The notes under the pieces were generated by a model, which had not been told where the DNA came from, did no database searches, and saw only the letters and a program-made list of their open reading frames with translations. A program made the translations under genes and the position numbers. DNA of 51,572 nucleotides from CAYVHB01 sp964450865. Its GTDB lineage: Bacteria > Bacillota > Clostridia > Saccharofermentanales > UBA5734. This document shows positions 24,617 through 32,755 of the stretch, in pieces (position 1 is the stretch's first letter; each line of letters begins with the position of its first letter). The DNA lies in the NCBI GenBank assembly GCA_964450865.1, contig CAYVHB010000021.1:1-51572 (forward strand), written 5' to 3'.

Positions 24617-26701
24617 ATGAAAAATTATCCTGCTACTAAGATTCGCAATCTGGCCTTGGCGGGCCACGGCGGATCTGGAAAAACAGCCTTTGCCGAAGCC
24701 GTTCTGTTCAATGCAAAGGCGACCGATCGACTGGGCCGGTCCGCTGACGGCAATACCGTCCTCGACTTCGACCCGGAAGAAATTCGGCGTAAAATTTCGA
24801 TCAACACCGCCGTGGCAACTTGTGAGTGGCGCGATTACAAAATCAACCTGATCGACACCCCTGGTGATTTTGACTTCCTCGGCGAGGTCATGGAGGGCGT
24901 CAGCGTCGCTGACAGCGTTCTGATCCTGGTCAGTGCCAAAGACGGCGTATCTGTCGGCACGGAGAAGGCTGTCCGGCAGGCCCGCAAGAGAAATCTCCCG
25001 GTTTTCTTCATGATCAGCCGCATGGATGAGGCCAACGCCAATTATGACAAGGCACTGGAAAGCCTGCAGACGGCCTTCGGTGCCAAGGTTATACCATTTT
25101 CACTGCCGATCGTGCAGGATGGCAAGATGACTGGTGTCGTCGATGTCATTGCCCAGCAGGCTTACAAACTGGATCACAAGGCCGGTACGGCCACCGCGAC
25201 GGCGATGCCCGGCGCGCTTGGTGCCCAGGTTGAGGAGCTGCAGAATGCCTTGAATGAAGCAGTGGCCGAGACTGACGAGGCCCTGATGGATAAATTTTTC
25301 AATGGCGAGAGCTTTACCAGCGAAGAGACCGCGCAAGGCTTGCAGGCTGCTATTCTCTCCGGTTCGATCTGGCCGGCTTTCGTCGGTTCCGGTACGGCCA
25401 ACTGGGCGATTTCGTTCACCATGGACCGCCTGGCCGAGCTCATGCCCGCACCTACCAACATGCCGGTTGTCAAAGCCGAGAACATGGATGGCCAGGCCGT
25501 CGAAGTCAGCCCTGTCGCAACGGCCCCCCTGGCGGCTTTTGTTTTCAAGACGATTGCCGACCCCTTTGTCGGCCGTATTTCGCTGTTCCGGGTCTATTCC
25601 GGCACCATGAAAGCCAATGCCTCGGTTTACAATCCCAATAAGGAAAAAGACGAGCGTATCGGCGGCCTGTTCATGATGCTGGGCAAGAAACAGCTCGGTG
25701 CCGACCAGATTGTGGCTGGCGACATCGGCGCGGTGACCAAGCTGCTGGTTACCACGACCAATGACACCTTGTGTGACAAGGCCAGGGCTGTTGTCATGCC
25801 GCCGATCAAGTTCCCGGTGCCGTGTCTGTCGATGGCCATCCTGCCCAGGGCCAAGGGCGAAGAAGAAAAGATCATGGCCGGCCTGCAGAAGCTCAAGGAT
25901 GAAGATCCGGTCTTCAGTGTCAAGAATGATGCCGAGACGCACCAGATGGTTCTCTCCGGCCTGGGCGAGCAGCAGCTCGACGTGTTGCGCTCCAAGCTCA
26001 AGTCCAAGTTCAATGTCGAGGCCACCCTGGAGGAACCGCGCGTGCCATATCGCGAAACCATTCGCAAGAAGGTCAAGGTCCAGGGCAAGCACAAGAAACA
26101 ATCCGGCGGCCATGGCCAGTTCGGCGATGTCTGGATCGAGTTCGAACCCGGCCCGACCGAAGCCCTGACCTTTGAAGAGAAGATCTTTGGTGGCTCTGTG
26201 CCGAAGTCGTTCCACCCGGCGGTTGAAAAAGGCTTGCAGGAAGCTATTGTCAAGGGTGTCCTGGCCGGCTATCCGGTGGTCAACCTGAAAGCAACCCTTG
26301 TTGACGGCTCCTACCATGATGTTGACTCTTCGGAAATGTCCTTCAAGATTGCCGCCCGCCTGGCCTACAAGAATGGCTTGCCGCAGGCTTCCCCGGTCCT
26401 GCTTGAACCGATCAGCACCTGCCAGATCCACATTCCGGATGATTTCCTCGGTGACATCATGGGTGACATGAACAAGCGCCGCGGCCGGATCATTGGTATC
26501 AGCGCCGAAGATAACGGCCAGGTCGTCAGTGCCGAGGTCCCGACGTCAGAAATGGCCAAATATGCCACTGATCTCAAGTCCATGACCCAGGGCCGCGGCT
26601 GGTATACCATTGAGTTTGCCCGCTATGAGCAAGCTCCGCAGCTCGTGTCCGACAAGGTCATTGCCGACGCCAAGCATCGTCTGGAAGAGGACGAGGAATA
26701 A
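24617..26701 (+). CDS. EF-G-like translation factor GTPase (EF-G2 type)
   Basis: A 694-residue five-domain translational GTPase related to EF-G but not the canonical fusA product. The P loop is GHGGSGKT instead of the usual AHIDAGKTT. Switch II reads DTPGDFDF, with Asp84 where EF-G has the catalytic His. The guanine-specificity motif reads SRMD rather than NKMD. Domains II-V are complete, including the GGHGQFGDVWIE and RRGRIIGI regions. Such paralogues occur in many Bacillota beside true EF-G; their exact role is unsettled. The ATG at 24617 follows AAGGGGG with 9-nt spacing; earlier ATG and TTG codons lack a ribosome binding site. A strong terminator follows. Confidence 0.9.
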   Translation: MKNYPATKIRNLALAGHGGSGKTAFAEAVLFNAKATDRLGRSADGNTVLDFDPEEIRRKISINTAVATCEWRDYKINLIDTPGDFDFLGEVMEGVSVADSVLILVSAKDGVSVGTEKAVRQARKRNLPVFFMISRMDEANANYDKALESLQTAFGAKVIPFSLPIVQDGKMTGVVDVIAQQAYKLDHKAGTATATAMPGALGAQVEELQNALNEAVAETDEALMDKFFNGESFTSEETAQGLQAAILSGSIWPAFVGSGTANWAISFTMDRLAELMPAPTNMPVVKAENMDGQAVEVSPVATAPLAAFVFKTIADPFVGRISLFRVYSGTMKANASVYNPNKEKDERIGGLFMMLGKKQLGADQIVAGDIGAVTKLLVTTTNDTLCDKARAVVMPPIKFPVPCLSMAILPRAKGEEEKIMAGLQKLKDEDPVFSVKNDAETHQMVLSGLGEQQLDVLRSKLKSKFNVEATLEEPRVPYRETIRKKVKVQGKHKKQSGGHGQFGDVWIEFEPGPTEALTFEEKIFGGSVPKSFHPAVEKGLQEAIVKGVLAGYPVVNLKATLVDGSYHDVDSSEMSFKIAARLAYKNGLPQASPVLLEPISTCQIHIPDDFLGDIMGDMNKRRGRIIGISAEDNGQVVSAEVPTSEMAKYATDLKSMTQGRGWYTIEFARYEQAPQLVSDKVIADAKHRLEEDEE

Positions 26702-26756
26702 GCTGCGCTGTCGCTGCTGTTGCCGCTGCCAATGCAGCTATCGATCACAGAGGGAA

Positions 26757-26785
26757 GGGTGCCGGCGCCAGCCGGCATCCTTTTT
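26757..26785 (+). terminator. Rho-independent terminator of the EF-G-like gene
   Basis: A 10-bp stem (26757-26766 with 26771-26780, one wobble pair) with a GCCA loop is followed by five T residues. It separates the EF-G-like gene from the photolyase gene, whose start is only 21 nt further. Confidence 0.9.
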
Positions 26786-26805
26786 ACAATAGGGAGGTCG
26801 CAAAC

Positions 26806-28296
26806 ATGCCTGAGCGATACCAGTTCCTGAATAACAGGCCCGCCCGGCCCGGCCCGGTTATTTACTGGATGAATCGCGACCAGCGTGCAGCCGACAACTG
26901 GGCCCTGCTGGAAGCGCAGCGTCAGGCCTTGCTGTATCACCAGCCACTGGTGGTGGTCTTCTGCTGGCAGGATCAATACTTGCAGGCGACTCGCCGCCAT
27001 TATGCATTCATGCTGGCGGGACTGCGCCAGGTCGCAGCCGAGCTGGCGCAGCTCCAGATCCCCTTTTTCCTGGGCCAGGGTGACCCGGCTATGCTGCTGC
27101 CGGCACTGATCGAACGCCTTTCAGCCGGTCTGCTGATCACGGATTTCAATCCGCTGCGCCTGCCGCGCCACTGGCGCCAGGCCGTAGCGGCAGCTGCACC
27201 AGTCAGCGTCATTGAAGTCGATGCTCATAATATTATCCCGGCCTGGCAGACCTCATCCAAGCTGGAATTCGCGGCCCGCACGATCCGGCCCAAGATACAT
27301 CGCCAGCTGGCCGCCTGGCTCGAGCCGTTCCCGGATCTGCAGACTCATCCCTTTCTACTCAGTGACCAGCAGCGCTCGGCGATCTGCGAGTGGTTCTTGC
27401 CCCTGTCGACGGACGTGAACCATACCCCAGCCTGGCCGCCGCTGCCGGCCGTGGGTCTAATAGCCGGTCAGGCCTTCGCCCGGCAGTCGCCCGAACAATC
27501 CCGGTTCACCGGCCAGGATCAGCCAGGCTGGCCCAGGCCGGGCGCCGACGCAGCCAGGCAACGGCTGACAGCCTTCATTGACCGCCAGCTTGCTGATTAC
27601 CCGCAACGCAATGATCCTAACCGGCCGGTGACCTCCGGCCTGTCACCCTGGTTTCATTTTGGCCAGCTGGCACCGCAGCGGGCCGCCCTGGCGGTCAGTG
27701 CCTGGGCTGGCCAGCCGGAGCGGACCAGCCTGGAGCAGCAGGCAGCGGCTGAGTTTCTGGAGGAGTTAATCGTCCGACGCGAGCTGGCTGACAATTTTTG
27801 CTACTACAATCCCCAATATGACCAGTTTGCCGGCTTCCCGGCCTGGGCGCGCCAGACTCTGGAACATCATCGGGCTGACCCGCGCCCGGCCATGTATCGG
27901 CCAGACCGGCTGGAAGCTGGCGAAACGGCTGATCCGCTCTGGAATGTTGCCCAGCAGGGCCTGGTACGTGACGGCCTGATGCCCGGTTACCTGCGCATGT
28001 ACTGGGCCAAGAAACTGCTGGAGTGGTCAGCTGACCCGGAGACAGCCCTGGCCCTGGCTATTCAATTCAATGACACCTATCTCTTTGACGGCCGGGATCC
28101 CAACGGCTATACCGGGATTGCCTGGTCGATTGGCGGTGTACATGATCGCCCCTGGGGGGAACGGCCTGTTTTTGGTACGATCCGCTATATGTCTTATCAG
28201 GGCTGCCGGCGAAAGTTTGATGTCGATGCCCTGATCAGGCGCCATCAGCAGCCATCTTTGCTTGCACAATTTTCACAAAATGATTTTCCCGTTTGA
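26806..28296 (+). CDS. phr: Class II deoxyribodipyrimidine (CPD) photolyase
   Basis: Light-driven repair of cyclobutane pyrimidine dimers using FAD. The 496-residue protein has an N-terminal Rossmann-like photolyase domain with VIYWMNRDQRAADNW, a typical class II start, and a C-terminal FAD domain with RMYWAKKLLEW, FDGRDPNGYTG, WSIGGVHDRPWGERPVFG and IRYMSYQGCRRKFDVD. These motifs are specific to class II enzymes. A linker of about 60 Pro/Ala/Gln-rich residues (about 205-265) is longer than usual. GGGAGGT precedes the ATG. The gene's own promoter is not obvious, and it could depend on read-through. Confidence 0.94.
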   Translation: MPERYQFLNNRPARPGPVIYWMNRDQRAADNWALLEAQRQALLYHQPLVVVFCWQDQYLQATRRHYAFMLAGLRQVAAELAQLQIPFFLGQGDPAMLLPALIERLSAGLLITDFNPLRLPRHWRQAVAAAAPVSVIEVDAHNIIPAWQTSSKLEFAARTIRPKIHRQLAAWLEPFPDLQTHPFLLSDQQRSAICEWFLPLSTDVNHTPAWPPLPAVGLIAGQAFARQSPEQSRFTGQDQPGWPRPGADAARQRLTAFIDRQLADYPQRNDPNRPVTSGLSPWFHFGQLAPQRAALAVSAWAGQPERTSLEQQAAAEFLEELIVRRELADNFCYYNPQYDQFAGFPAWARQTLEHHRADPRPAMYRPDRLEAGETADPLWNVAQQGLVRDGLMPGYLRMYWAKKLLEWSADPETALALAIQFNDTYLFDGRDPNGYTGIAWSIGGVHDRPWGERPVFGTIRYMSYQGCRRKFDVDALIRRHQQPSLLAQFSQNDFPV

Positions 28297-28337
28297 TTAA
28301 TTTGGTATCATCATAGTACGAGGGAGGTACAGGCCCG

Positions 28338-29399
28338 ATGGATAAGGGACCCGTCATTTTGAAAGACAAGCCAATTATCGGCATCAGCGCCTGCTGCATG
28401 GGCTGTCCGGTCCGCTATAACGGCCGCAGCATGGATATGCTCAAGCAGATCGGCCGCGAAAAAGGCGATTTCCTCTGGAGTCCAGTCTGCCCCGAATGTG
28501 CAGCCGGCCTGGGCGTTATCCGTGATCCGATCCATATTGATGGTCCGGACGGCGCTGCTGTCTGGCAGGGTCAGGCCCGGATCCGCAGTCGCGGTGGCCG
28601 GGATGTGACGGCCGCCATGCAAGCCGGGGCCCGCGAAAGCCTGGCCAGCCTGGAGCGGGCCCGTACGCGGGCTTTTGTCTATATGGATGGCAGTCCATCC
28701 TGCGGTGTTTACCGGACGACTTTACGCAAACAAAACCGCGGCAAGCCACCCGGCGTGTTCGGGGCCTTGCTTGATCAGGCCGGTTTTTTCCTGATTCCGG
28801 CCCTGGACCTGCAAAGTCCGCTCAAATGGTGGGACTGGCGGCGCCGCCTGCTGGCGTTTCTCTGGCTTGACCAGGTTCCCCTGCAGTCCCGCGGGGATTT
28901 ATATGAAGCCTGGTATCGGCTGAAGTTTCTCTGTCAGGAGCTCGACGACCCCTGGGCCCGCCAGATGGGGCAACGCCTGGCCGCGCTGCAGGGCAAACTG
29001 GATCCGGACGTTGCCGCGGCATTTCGCCGTGACGTGGGCAGTGTCTTGCGCCGCCCGTCGACCGTAGCCCGGATTACCGGCAGCCTGTGGAAAAATTATA
29101 GTCATTATCGCAAGGTGACCGGCCAGCCGATTGCCGAAATCAAGGATCCCTTAACCTTGCGTAATGTAACCAGCCTGGCCCGCGAACTGATCCTGATGGA
29201 ACGGGAAGCTGCCGTCAGCCAGATAATGTTTGGTACATCACCTGTTATATATGCCGGCCGGTTGCCATCATCCCGCAAGTCAGGCCGGGCCGGGAAAGCC
29301 GGAGCAGATAAAACTGATGCTGATGATATCGGTGCCGAAGATCCCGGAGCCGATGACAGCCAGGCCGGTGAGACCGGAGCCGATGATACTGGTGTATAA
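28338..29399 (+). CDS. DUF523 / TudS-like Fe-S protein with extra C-terminal domain
   Basis: The N-terminal half (about residues 10-160) matches DUF523, the family containing the [4Fe-4S] thiouracil desulfurase TudS: GISACCMGCPVRYNG, CPECAAGLGVIRDP and DGSPSCG supply the conserved cysteines. A helical domain of unknown function follows (about 160-305, Trp/Arg/Leu-rich). The last 35 residues are a repetitive acidic tail of Gly-Ala-Asp/Glu units. GGGAGGT precedes the ATG. Sulfur removal from thiolated bases is a reasonable guess only for the first domain. It lies 41 nt after the photolyase gene and may share its transcript. Confidence 0.75.
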   Translation: MDKGPVILKDKPIIGISACCMGCPVRYNGRSMDMLKQIGREKGDFLWSPVCPECAAGLGVIRDPIHIDGPDGAAVWQGQARIRSRGGRDVTAAMQAGARESLASLERARTRAFVYMDGSPSCGVYRTTLRKQNRGKPPGVFGALLDQAGFFLIPALDLQSPLKWWDWRRRLLAFLWLDQVPLQSRGDLYEAWYRLKFLCQELDDPWARQMGQRLAALQGKLDPDVAAAFRRDVGSVLRRPSTVARITGSLWKNYSHYRKVTGQPIAEIKDPLTLRNVTSLARELILMEREAAVSQIMFGTSPVIYAGRLPSSRKSGRAGKAGADKTDADDIGAEDPGADDSQAGETGADDTGV

Positions 29400-29472
29400 A
29401 ACGGATAGCAGGCAGCGGATCAGCGGCGTCAGTTCTTAACCGGCACGTACTGGTATCAGAAGGGGAACCATC

Positions 29473-29943
29473 ATGAAACAGGCGAAAGTGATCGTAATTG
29501 GTGCCGGCGTCAGTGGGCTGGCCGATCCGGCGCTGGCTCCAGCCGGCCAGCTGGGTCTGTATGTGCTGACCCCGGTCCCGAATCGCAAGGATGGCTCTTC
29601 CCTGGACTGGACCGATCCGGACCAGCTGGCAGCCCGCCGGGCCAGGATATTTGCCAGGATTCGCCAGATCACGCCCCTGACAGAATTCGAAAAACATATT
29701 ATTTTTGAAAAAGTCTATTCGCCAGCTGACTGGGAGTCTGGTTTCAATGCCAAGTATGGTGCTACATTTGGCCTGCGGACTACACTTCTGCAAAGTAATT
29801 ACTGGCGGCCGCAGACCAAGGCCTGGCATTATGAAAACTTATATTTTACGGGCGGCAGTGTCCGCCCCGGTGCCGGTGTGCCGATCGTCCTGACCTCAGC
29901 CAAGCTGGCTGCCAATGACCTGATCAGGGATGCCCGCCTATGA
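29473..29943 (+). pseudogene. Internally deleted CrtN/CrtI-type carotenoid desaturase
   Basis: The first 17 residues form the FAD-binding start of a phytoene/diapophytoene desaturase (VIVIGAGVSGLA). The frame then jumps directly to the family's C-terminal third: DPALAPAGQ, LYVLTPVPN, EKHIIFEKVYSPADWES, GATFGLRTTLLQSNYWRPQ and the second FAD motif in FTGGSVRPGAGVPIVLTSAK. An intact enzyme has about 490 residues; this has 156, so about 335 residues (about 1 kb) are missing at a junction near 29524, without a frameshift. A good ribosome binding site (AAGGGGAA) remains. It cannot be a working desaturase. Its stop overlaps the next gene as ATGA. Confidence 0.85.
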
Positions 29944-30206
29944 GTCGTTCTGACCAGCTGGCTTTGCCATCAGGTCTGGCAGCTGATCTGGCCTGGTGTG
30001 AATCGGTGATCCGTCAGCACTCGACCAGTTTCTACCTGGCTTTCAAAGGCCTGGCCGGCGGTCGGGCCCAGGCTGTTTTCGTAATATATGCTTTCTGTCG
30101 GCTGGCTGATGACAGTATTGATGTTGCTCATGATCCGGCCGGGCTGACGGAAAGCGCTTTTATATTGGCAGGCCCGCCTGATCCTGGCCGGATTTTGAAG
30201 TCATGA
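29940..30206 (+). pseudogene. Truncated CrtM/CrtB-type squalene/phytoene synthase
   Basis: An 88-residue remnant. Residues 18-68 match the start of the trans-isoprenyl synthase family: CESVIRQHSTSFYLAFKGL, FVIYAFCRLADDSIDVAHD, including the first Asp-rich motif. After DPAGL about 20 unrelated residues end the frame, and the remaining 200 or so residues with the second Asp-rich motif are missing. Whether the last residues are the original C-terminus after an in-frame deletion cannot be decided here. ATGA overlaps join it to both the crtN remnant upstream and the DUF92 gene downstream. Confidence 0.82.
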
Positions 30207-31108
30207 TATCGCTGGATGGTCCCTGGCTGACCCTGCTGTTTCCCGGTCCGGATTACCCTTCGACTCCGGCCGTGGTTTCGCCGTTCCTGGATACCTTGCG
30301 CCTGATTCGTGATGCCGGGTTCATGACTGGAACCCTGCTGATCTGTCTGGTCGCCTGGCGGCGCGGCTCTTTAAGCAGGATCGGGGCACTACTGGCCTTT
30401 CTGCTGGCCCTGATTTTGTTTTGCAGCGGAGGCATTGGCTTCATCATGCTGCTGCTGGTATTTTTTGCTTCATCGACGTTGCTGACCCGGCTGCGGCACA
30501 CTGAGAAGGCTGTCATTGAACGCGACCTGCATGCCAGGACCGGCCCGCGCGATACGATCCAGGTGCTGGCCAATGGTGGGCCGGCCCTGATCATGGCCTT
30601 GCTGTATGCGGGGACCGGCCAGATCCGTTTTACTGTTGCCCTGGCCGGCGCCCTCGCCGCCTGCAATGCCGATACCTGGGCCTCGGAAATTGGCATGCTC
30701 AGTAAAAAGACACCCTTTTCGCTGTTGACCGGCCAGCCAGTCCAGCGGGGCCTGTCCGGCGGTGTGACCTGGCTGGGGATCCTGGCATCGCTGGGGGGCG
30801 CCACTTTGGTGGCCCTGACCTTTTTTCTGTTGCCGACCGGATCCCGGACGCCTGAAACACGCCTCGCGCAAGCCGGACTTGTCTGGCTGGCCGGTATCAT
30901 GGGTTCTCTGATTGACAGCCTGCTCGGCGCGACCTTGCAAGCGCAATATATCAAGCCAGATACCGCGTTGCTCACCGAAAAGTCCCACGAAAAAAACCAG
31001 GCCAATCGGTTGTGCCGTGGCCTGGCCTGGATGACCAATGATCTGGTGAATTTTATCAGCGCCCTGCTGGCGGCCAGCCTGCTGTTACTGGTTCTGCCGG
31101 CCGGCTGA
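30203..31108 (+). CDS. DUF92 family polytopic membrane protein
   Basis: A 301-residue protein with about eight hydrophobic segments and the DUF92 hallmarks: a cytosolic stretch after the first segments, QVLANGG, NADTWASEIG, GLSGGVTWLG and a C-terminal NDLVNF. The family includes plant VTE6, a phytyl-phosphate kinase, so an isoprenoid-phosphate kinase role is an inference, and the neighbouring carotenoid remnants make it more attractive. It appears intact. No Shine-Dalgarno is visible before the ATG at 30203; translation probably depends on coupling to the crtM remnant through the ATGA overlap. Confidence 0.82.
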   Translation: MISLDGPWLTLLFPGPDYPSTPAVVSPFLDTLRLIRDAGFMTGTLLICLVAWRRGSLSRIGALLAFLLALILFCSGGIGFIMLLLVFFASSTLLTRLRHTEKAVIERDLHARTGPRDTIQVLANGGPALIMALLYAGTGQIRFTVALAGALAACNADTWASEIGMLSKKTPFSLLTGQPVQRGLSGGVTWLGILASLGGATLVALTFFLLPTGSRTPETRLAQAGLVWLAGIMGSLIDSLLGATLQAQYIKPDTALLTEKSHEKNQANRLCRGLAWMTNDLVNFISALLAASLLLLVLPAG

Positions 31109-31117
31109 TCGGGATCT

Positions 31118-31139
31118 CATTGGCGGCCGGCCGCCAATG
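31118..31139. terminator. 22-bp perfect palindrome between convergent genes
   Basis: The two 11-bp arms CATTGGCGGCC and GGCCGCCAATG abut exactly. It sits between the DUF92 gene and the convergent ABC ATPase gene and could act as a bidirectional terminator hairpin, although no U-tract follows. Confidence 0.4.
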
Positions 31140-31158
31140 CCCGCCAGACTGCCGGCAG

Positions 31159-31899
31159 TCAGACTTTCCAGCCGATTATCCGGCTGACAAAGCGGGTGAA
31201 GGCCTCGGATTGCGATTGCGTATAGATCGTCTCGCTCGGCCCGCTGGCCTTGACCTGGCCATCGCTGATAAAAGCGACAAAGTCACAGGCATGGCGGGCG
31301 AAGCCGATCTCATGGGTGACCAGGATCAGGTCCCGCTGGTCGTCGCGCAGACTGTTGATGACGTCAAGGATCTCGGCGGTGATTTCCGGATCAAGTGCTG
31401 ACGTCGGTTCATCGAACAGCAGGATTTCCGGCTTCAGGGCCAGGGCCCGGGCAATTGCCACGCGCTGCTTCTGTCCGCCGGACAACTGATTGGGAAATTT
31501 ATGCTGATGCTCGCGCAGGCCGAAACGGGCCAGGAGTTCATTGGCGCTGGCCTGGGCTTGCGCAGGTGGAACGCCACGCGTTTTGACAAGCGGCAGGACG
31601 ATATTGGCCTCGGCTGACAGGTGCGGAAAGAGATTGTAAGCCTGGAAGACCATCGCGATCCGGCGCCGGTGCATGACCAGGGCTTGTTCCGTGGAATAGT
31701 CGATTGTCCGGCCATTCAGGATAATGGTGCCGCTGTCGGGCGTCTCCAGGCCGCCCAGGATCCGCAGCAAGGTCGTCTTGCCGCCACCGGACGGACCAAT
31801 GATCGCCAGCGATCCTGTCTGGCTGATGGATAGATTCAGATTGTCCAGCGCCTTCATACCCTCATAGGTCTTGGTCAGGCCGCGGATGTCCAGTTGCAT
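31159..31899 (-). CDS. Polar amino-acid ABC importer, ATPase
   Basis: A 246-residue GlnQ/HisP-type ATPase that powers uptake. Walker A is GPSGGGKTT, the Q loop is in VFQAYNLFPHLS, the signature is LSGGQKQRVAIARAL, Walker B is ILLFDEPTSALD, and the switch His is in VTHE. Third gene of a minus-strand operon after the binding protein and permease. GGGAGAA lies about 8 nt before the ATG. Confidence 0.93.
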   Translation of the reverse strand: MQLDIRGLTKTYEGMKALDNLNLSISQTGSLAIIGPSGGGKTTLLRILGGLETPDSGTIILNGRTIDYSTEQALVMHRRRIAMVFQAYNLFPHLSAEANIVLPLVKTRGVPPAQAQASANELLARFGLREHQHKFPNQLSGGQKQRVAIARALALKPEILLFDEPTSALDPEITAEILDVINSLRDDQRDLILVTHEIGFARHACDFVAFISDGQVKASGPSETIYTQSQSEAFTRFVSRIIGWKV

Positions 31900-31998
31900 G
31901 GGCGATTCTCCCTGTTATTCGTGGGTGGGGCCAATCATGAATGAAGCAAACCGGGCTGCCCGTCCTTTGTCACGTGAGGCGGGCCGTGTCCGCACCGG

Positions 31999-32736
31999 TC
32001 ATGTGGCGTAAGTCATTTTCCGTTCCAGGTGTTTGGTCAGAAGGGAAATCGGCAAGGTAATGGCCAGATAGCCGATGGCCAGGATGATGTAGCTTTCAAA
32101 GGTCGTAAAGGTCAGCGAATCAACCTCGAGAATATTCTTGGCAAATTCATTGACGGCAATAAACGAAAGGATCGAGGAGTCCTTGATCAGCGAAGCGAAC
32201 TGGCCGGTCAATGGCGGCAGCACAATCCGGCTGAGCTGGGGAATGATCACATAACGATACGTCTGGCTGCGGGTAAAGCATAGCGAGCGGGCTGTTTCGA
32301 GCTGGGCCGACGGAATGCTCTCGAGCCCGGCCCGGATGATTTCCGAGACATAGGCGCCGGAAAAGACCGAGAGGATCAGGATGCCCATGATATAGCGGTT
32401 TTCCAGGCGATAGGCTGTACCGACAAAGTAAAAGAAGAAAATGGTCTGGACCAGAAGCGGCGTGCCGCGAATCACCTCGATGTAAAGGGTCGCGCTGTAG
32501 CGCCAGAAGAGATGGCGCGAGCGGCGGCCGACGGCTGACAGGACGCCAAGCAACAGGCTGCAGACCAGGGATGCCGCGCTGAGGAGCAGGGTAACCAGGA
32601 AGCCATAGCCAAACTTCAGCCGGTAGTCCCACAGCCGCGACCACTGCCAGTGGTGATCCAGCCGGAGGGCCGCGAAACCAAAGAAGGCTCCGACGGCCAG
32701 TCCGACCAGTAACAGATTGAACCATTTTTTAATCAT
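31999..32736 (-). CDS. Polar amino-acid ABC importer, permease
   Basis: A 245-residue HisMQ-type membrane subunit with about five hydrophobic segments after an N-terminal one (FLVTLLLSAASLVCSLLLG, TIFFFYFVGTAY, ILILSVFSGAYVSEII and others). The EAA-type coupling loop for the ATPase is present in IIRAGLESIPSAQLETARSL, where the usual Gly-Gln is Ala-Gln. GAGG lies 6 nt before the ATG. It follows the binding-protein gene by 19 nt. Confidence 0.93.
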   Translation of the reverse strand: MIKKWFNLLLVGLAVGAFFGFAALRLDHHWQWSRLWDYRLKFGYGFLVTLLLSAASLVCSLLLGVLSAVGRRSRHLFWRYSATLYIEVIRGTPLLVQTIFFFYFVGTAYRLENRYIMGILILSVFSGAYVSEIIRAGLESIPSAQLETARSLCFTRSQTYRYVIIPQLSRIVLPPLTGQFASLIKDSSILSFIAVNEFAKNILEVDSLTFTTFESYIILAIGYLAITLPISLLTKHLERKMTYAT

Positions 32737-32755
32737 GCTGGCCTCAGCTTCGTTG

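Noticed and set aside
25100..26431. 443-codon open frame opposite the EF-G-like gene
   Set aside because: Antisense shadow of a conserved gene, with low-complexity composition and no motifs.
31118..31139. Restriction or operator site of special meaning in the 22-bp palindrome
   Set aside because: Its position between convergent genes fits a terminator-like hairpin better, and nothing else supports an operator.
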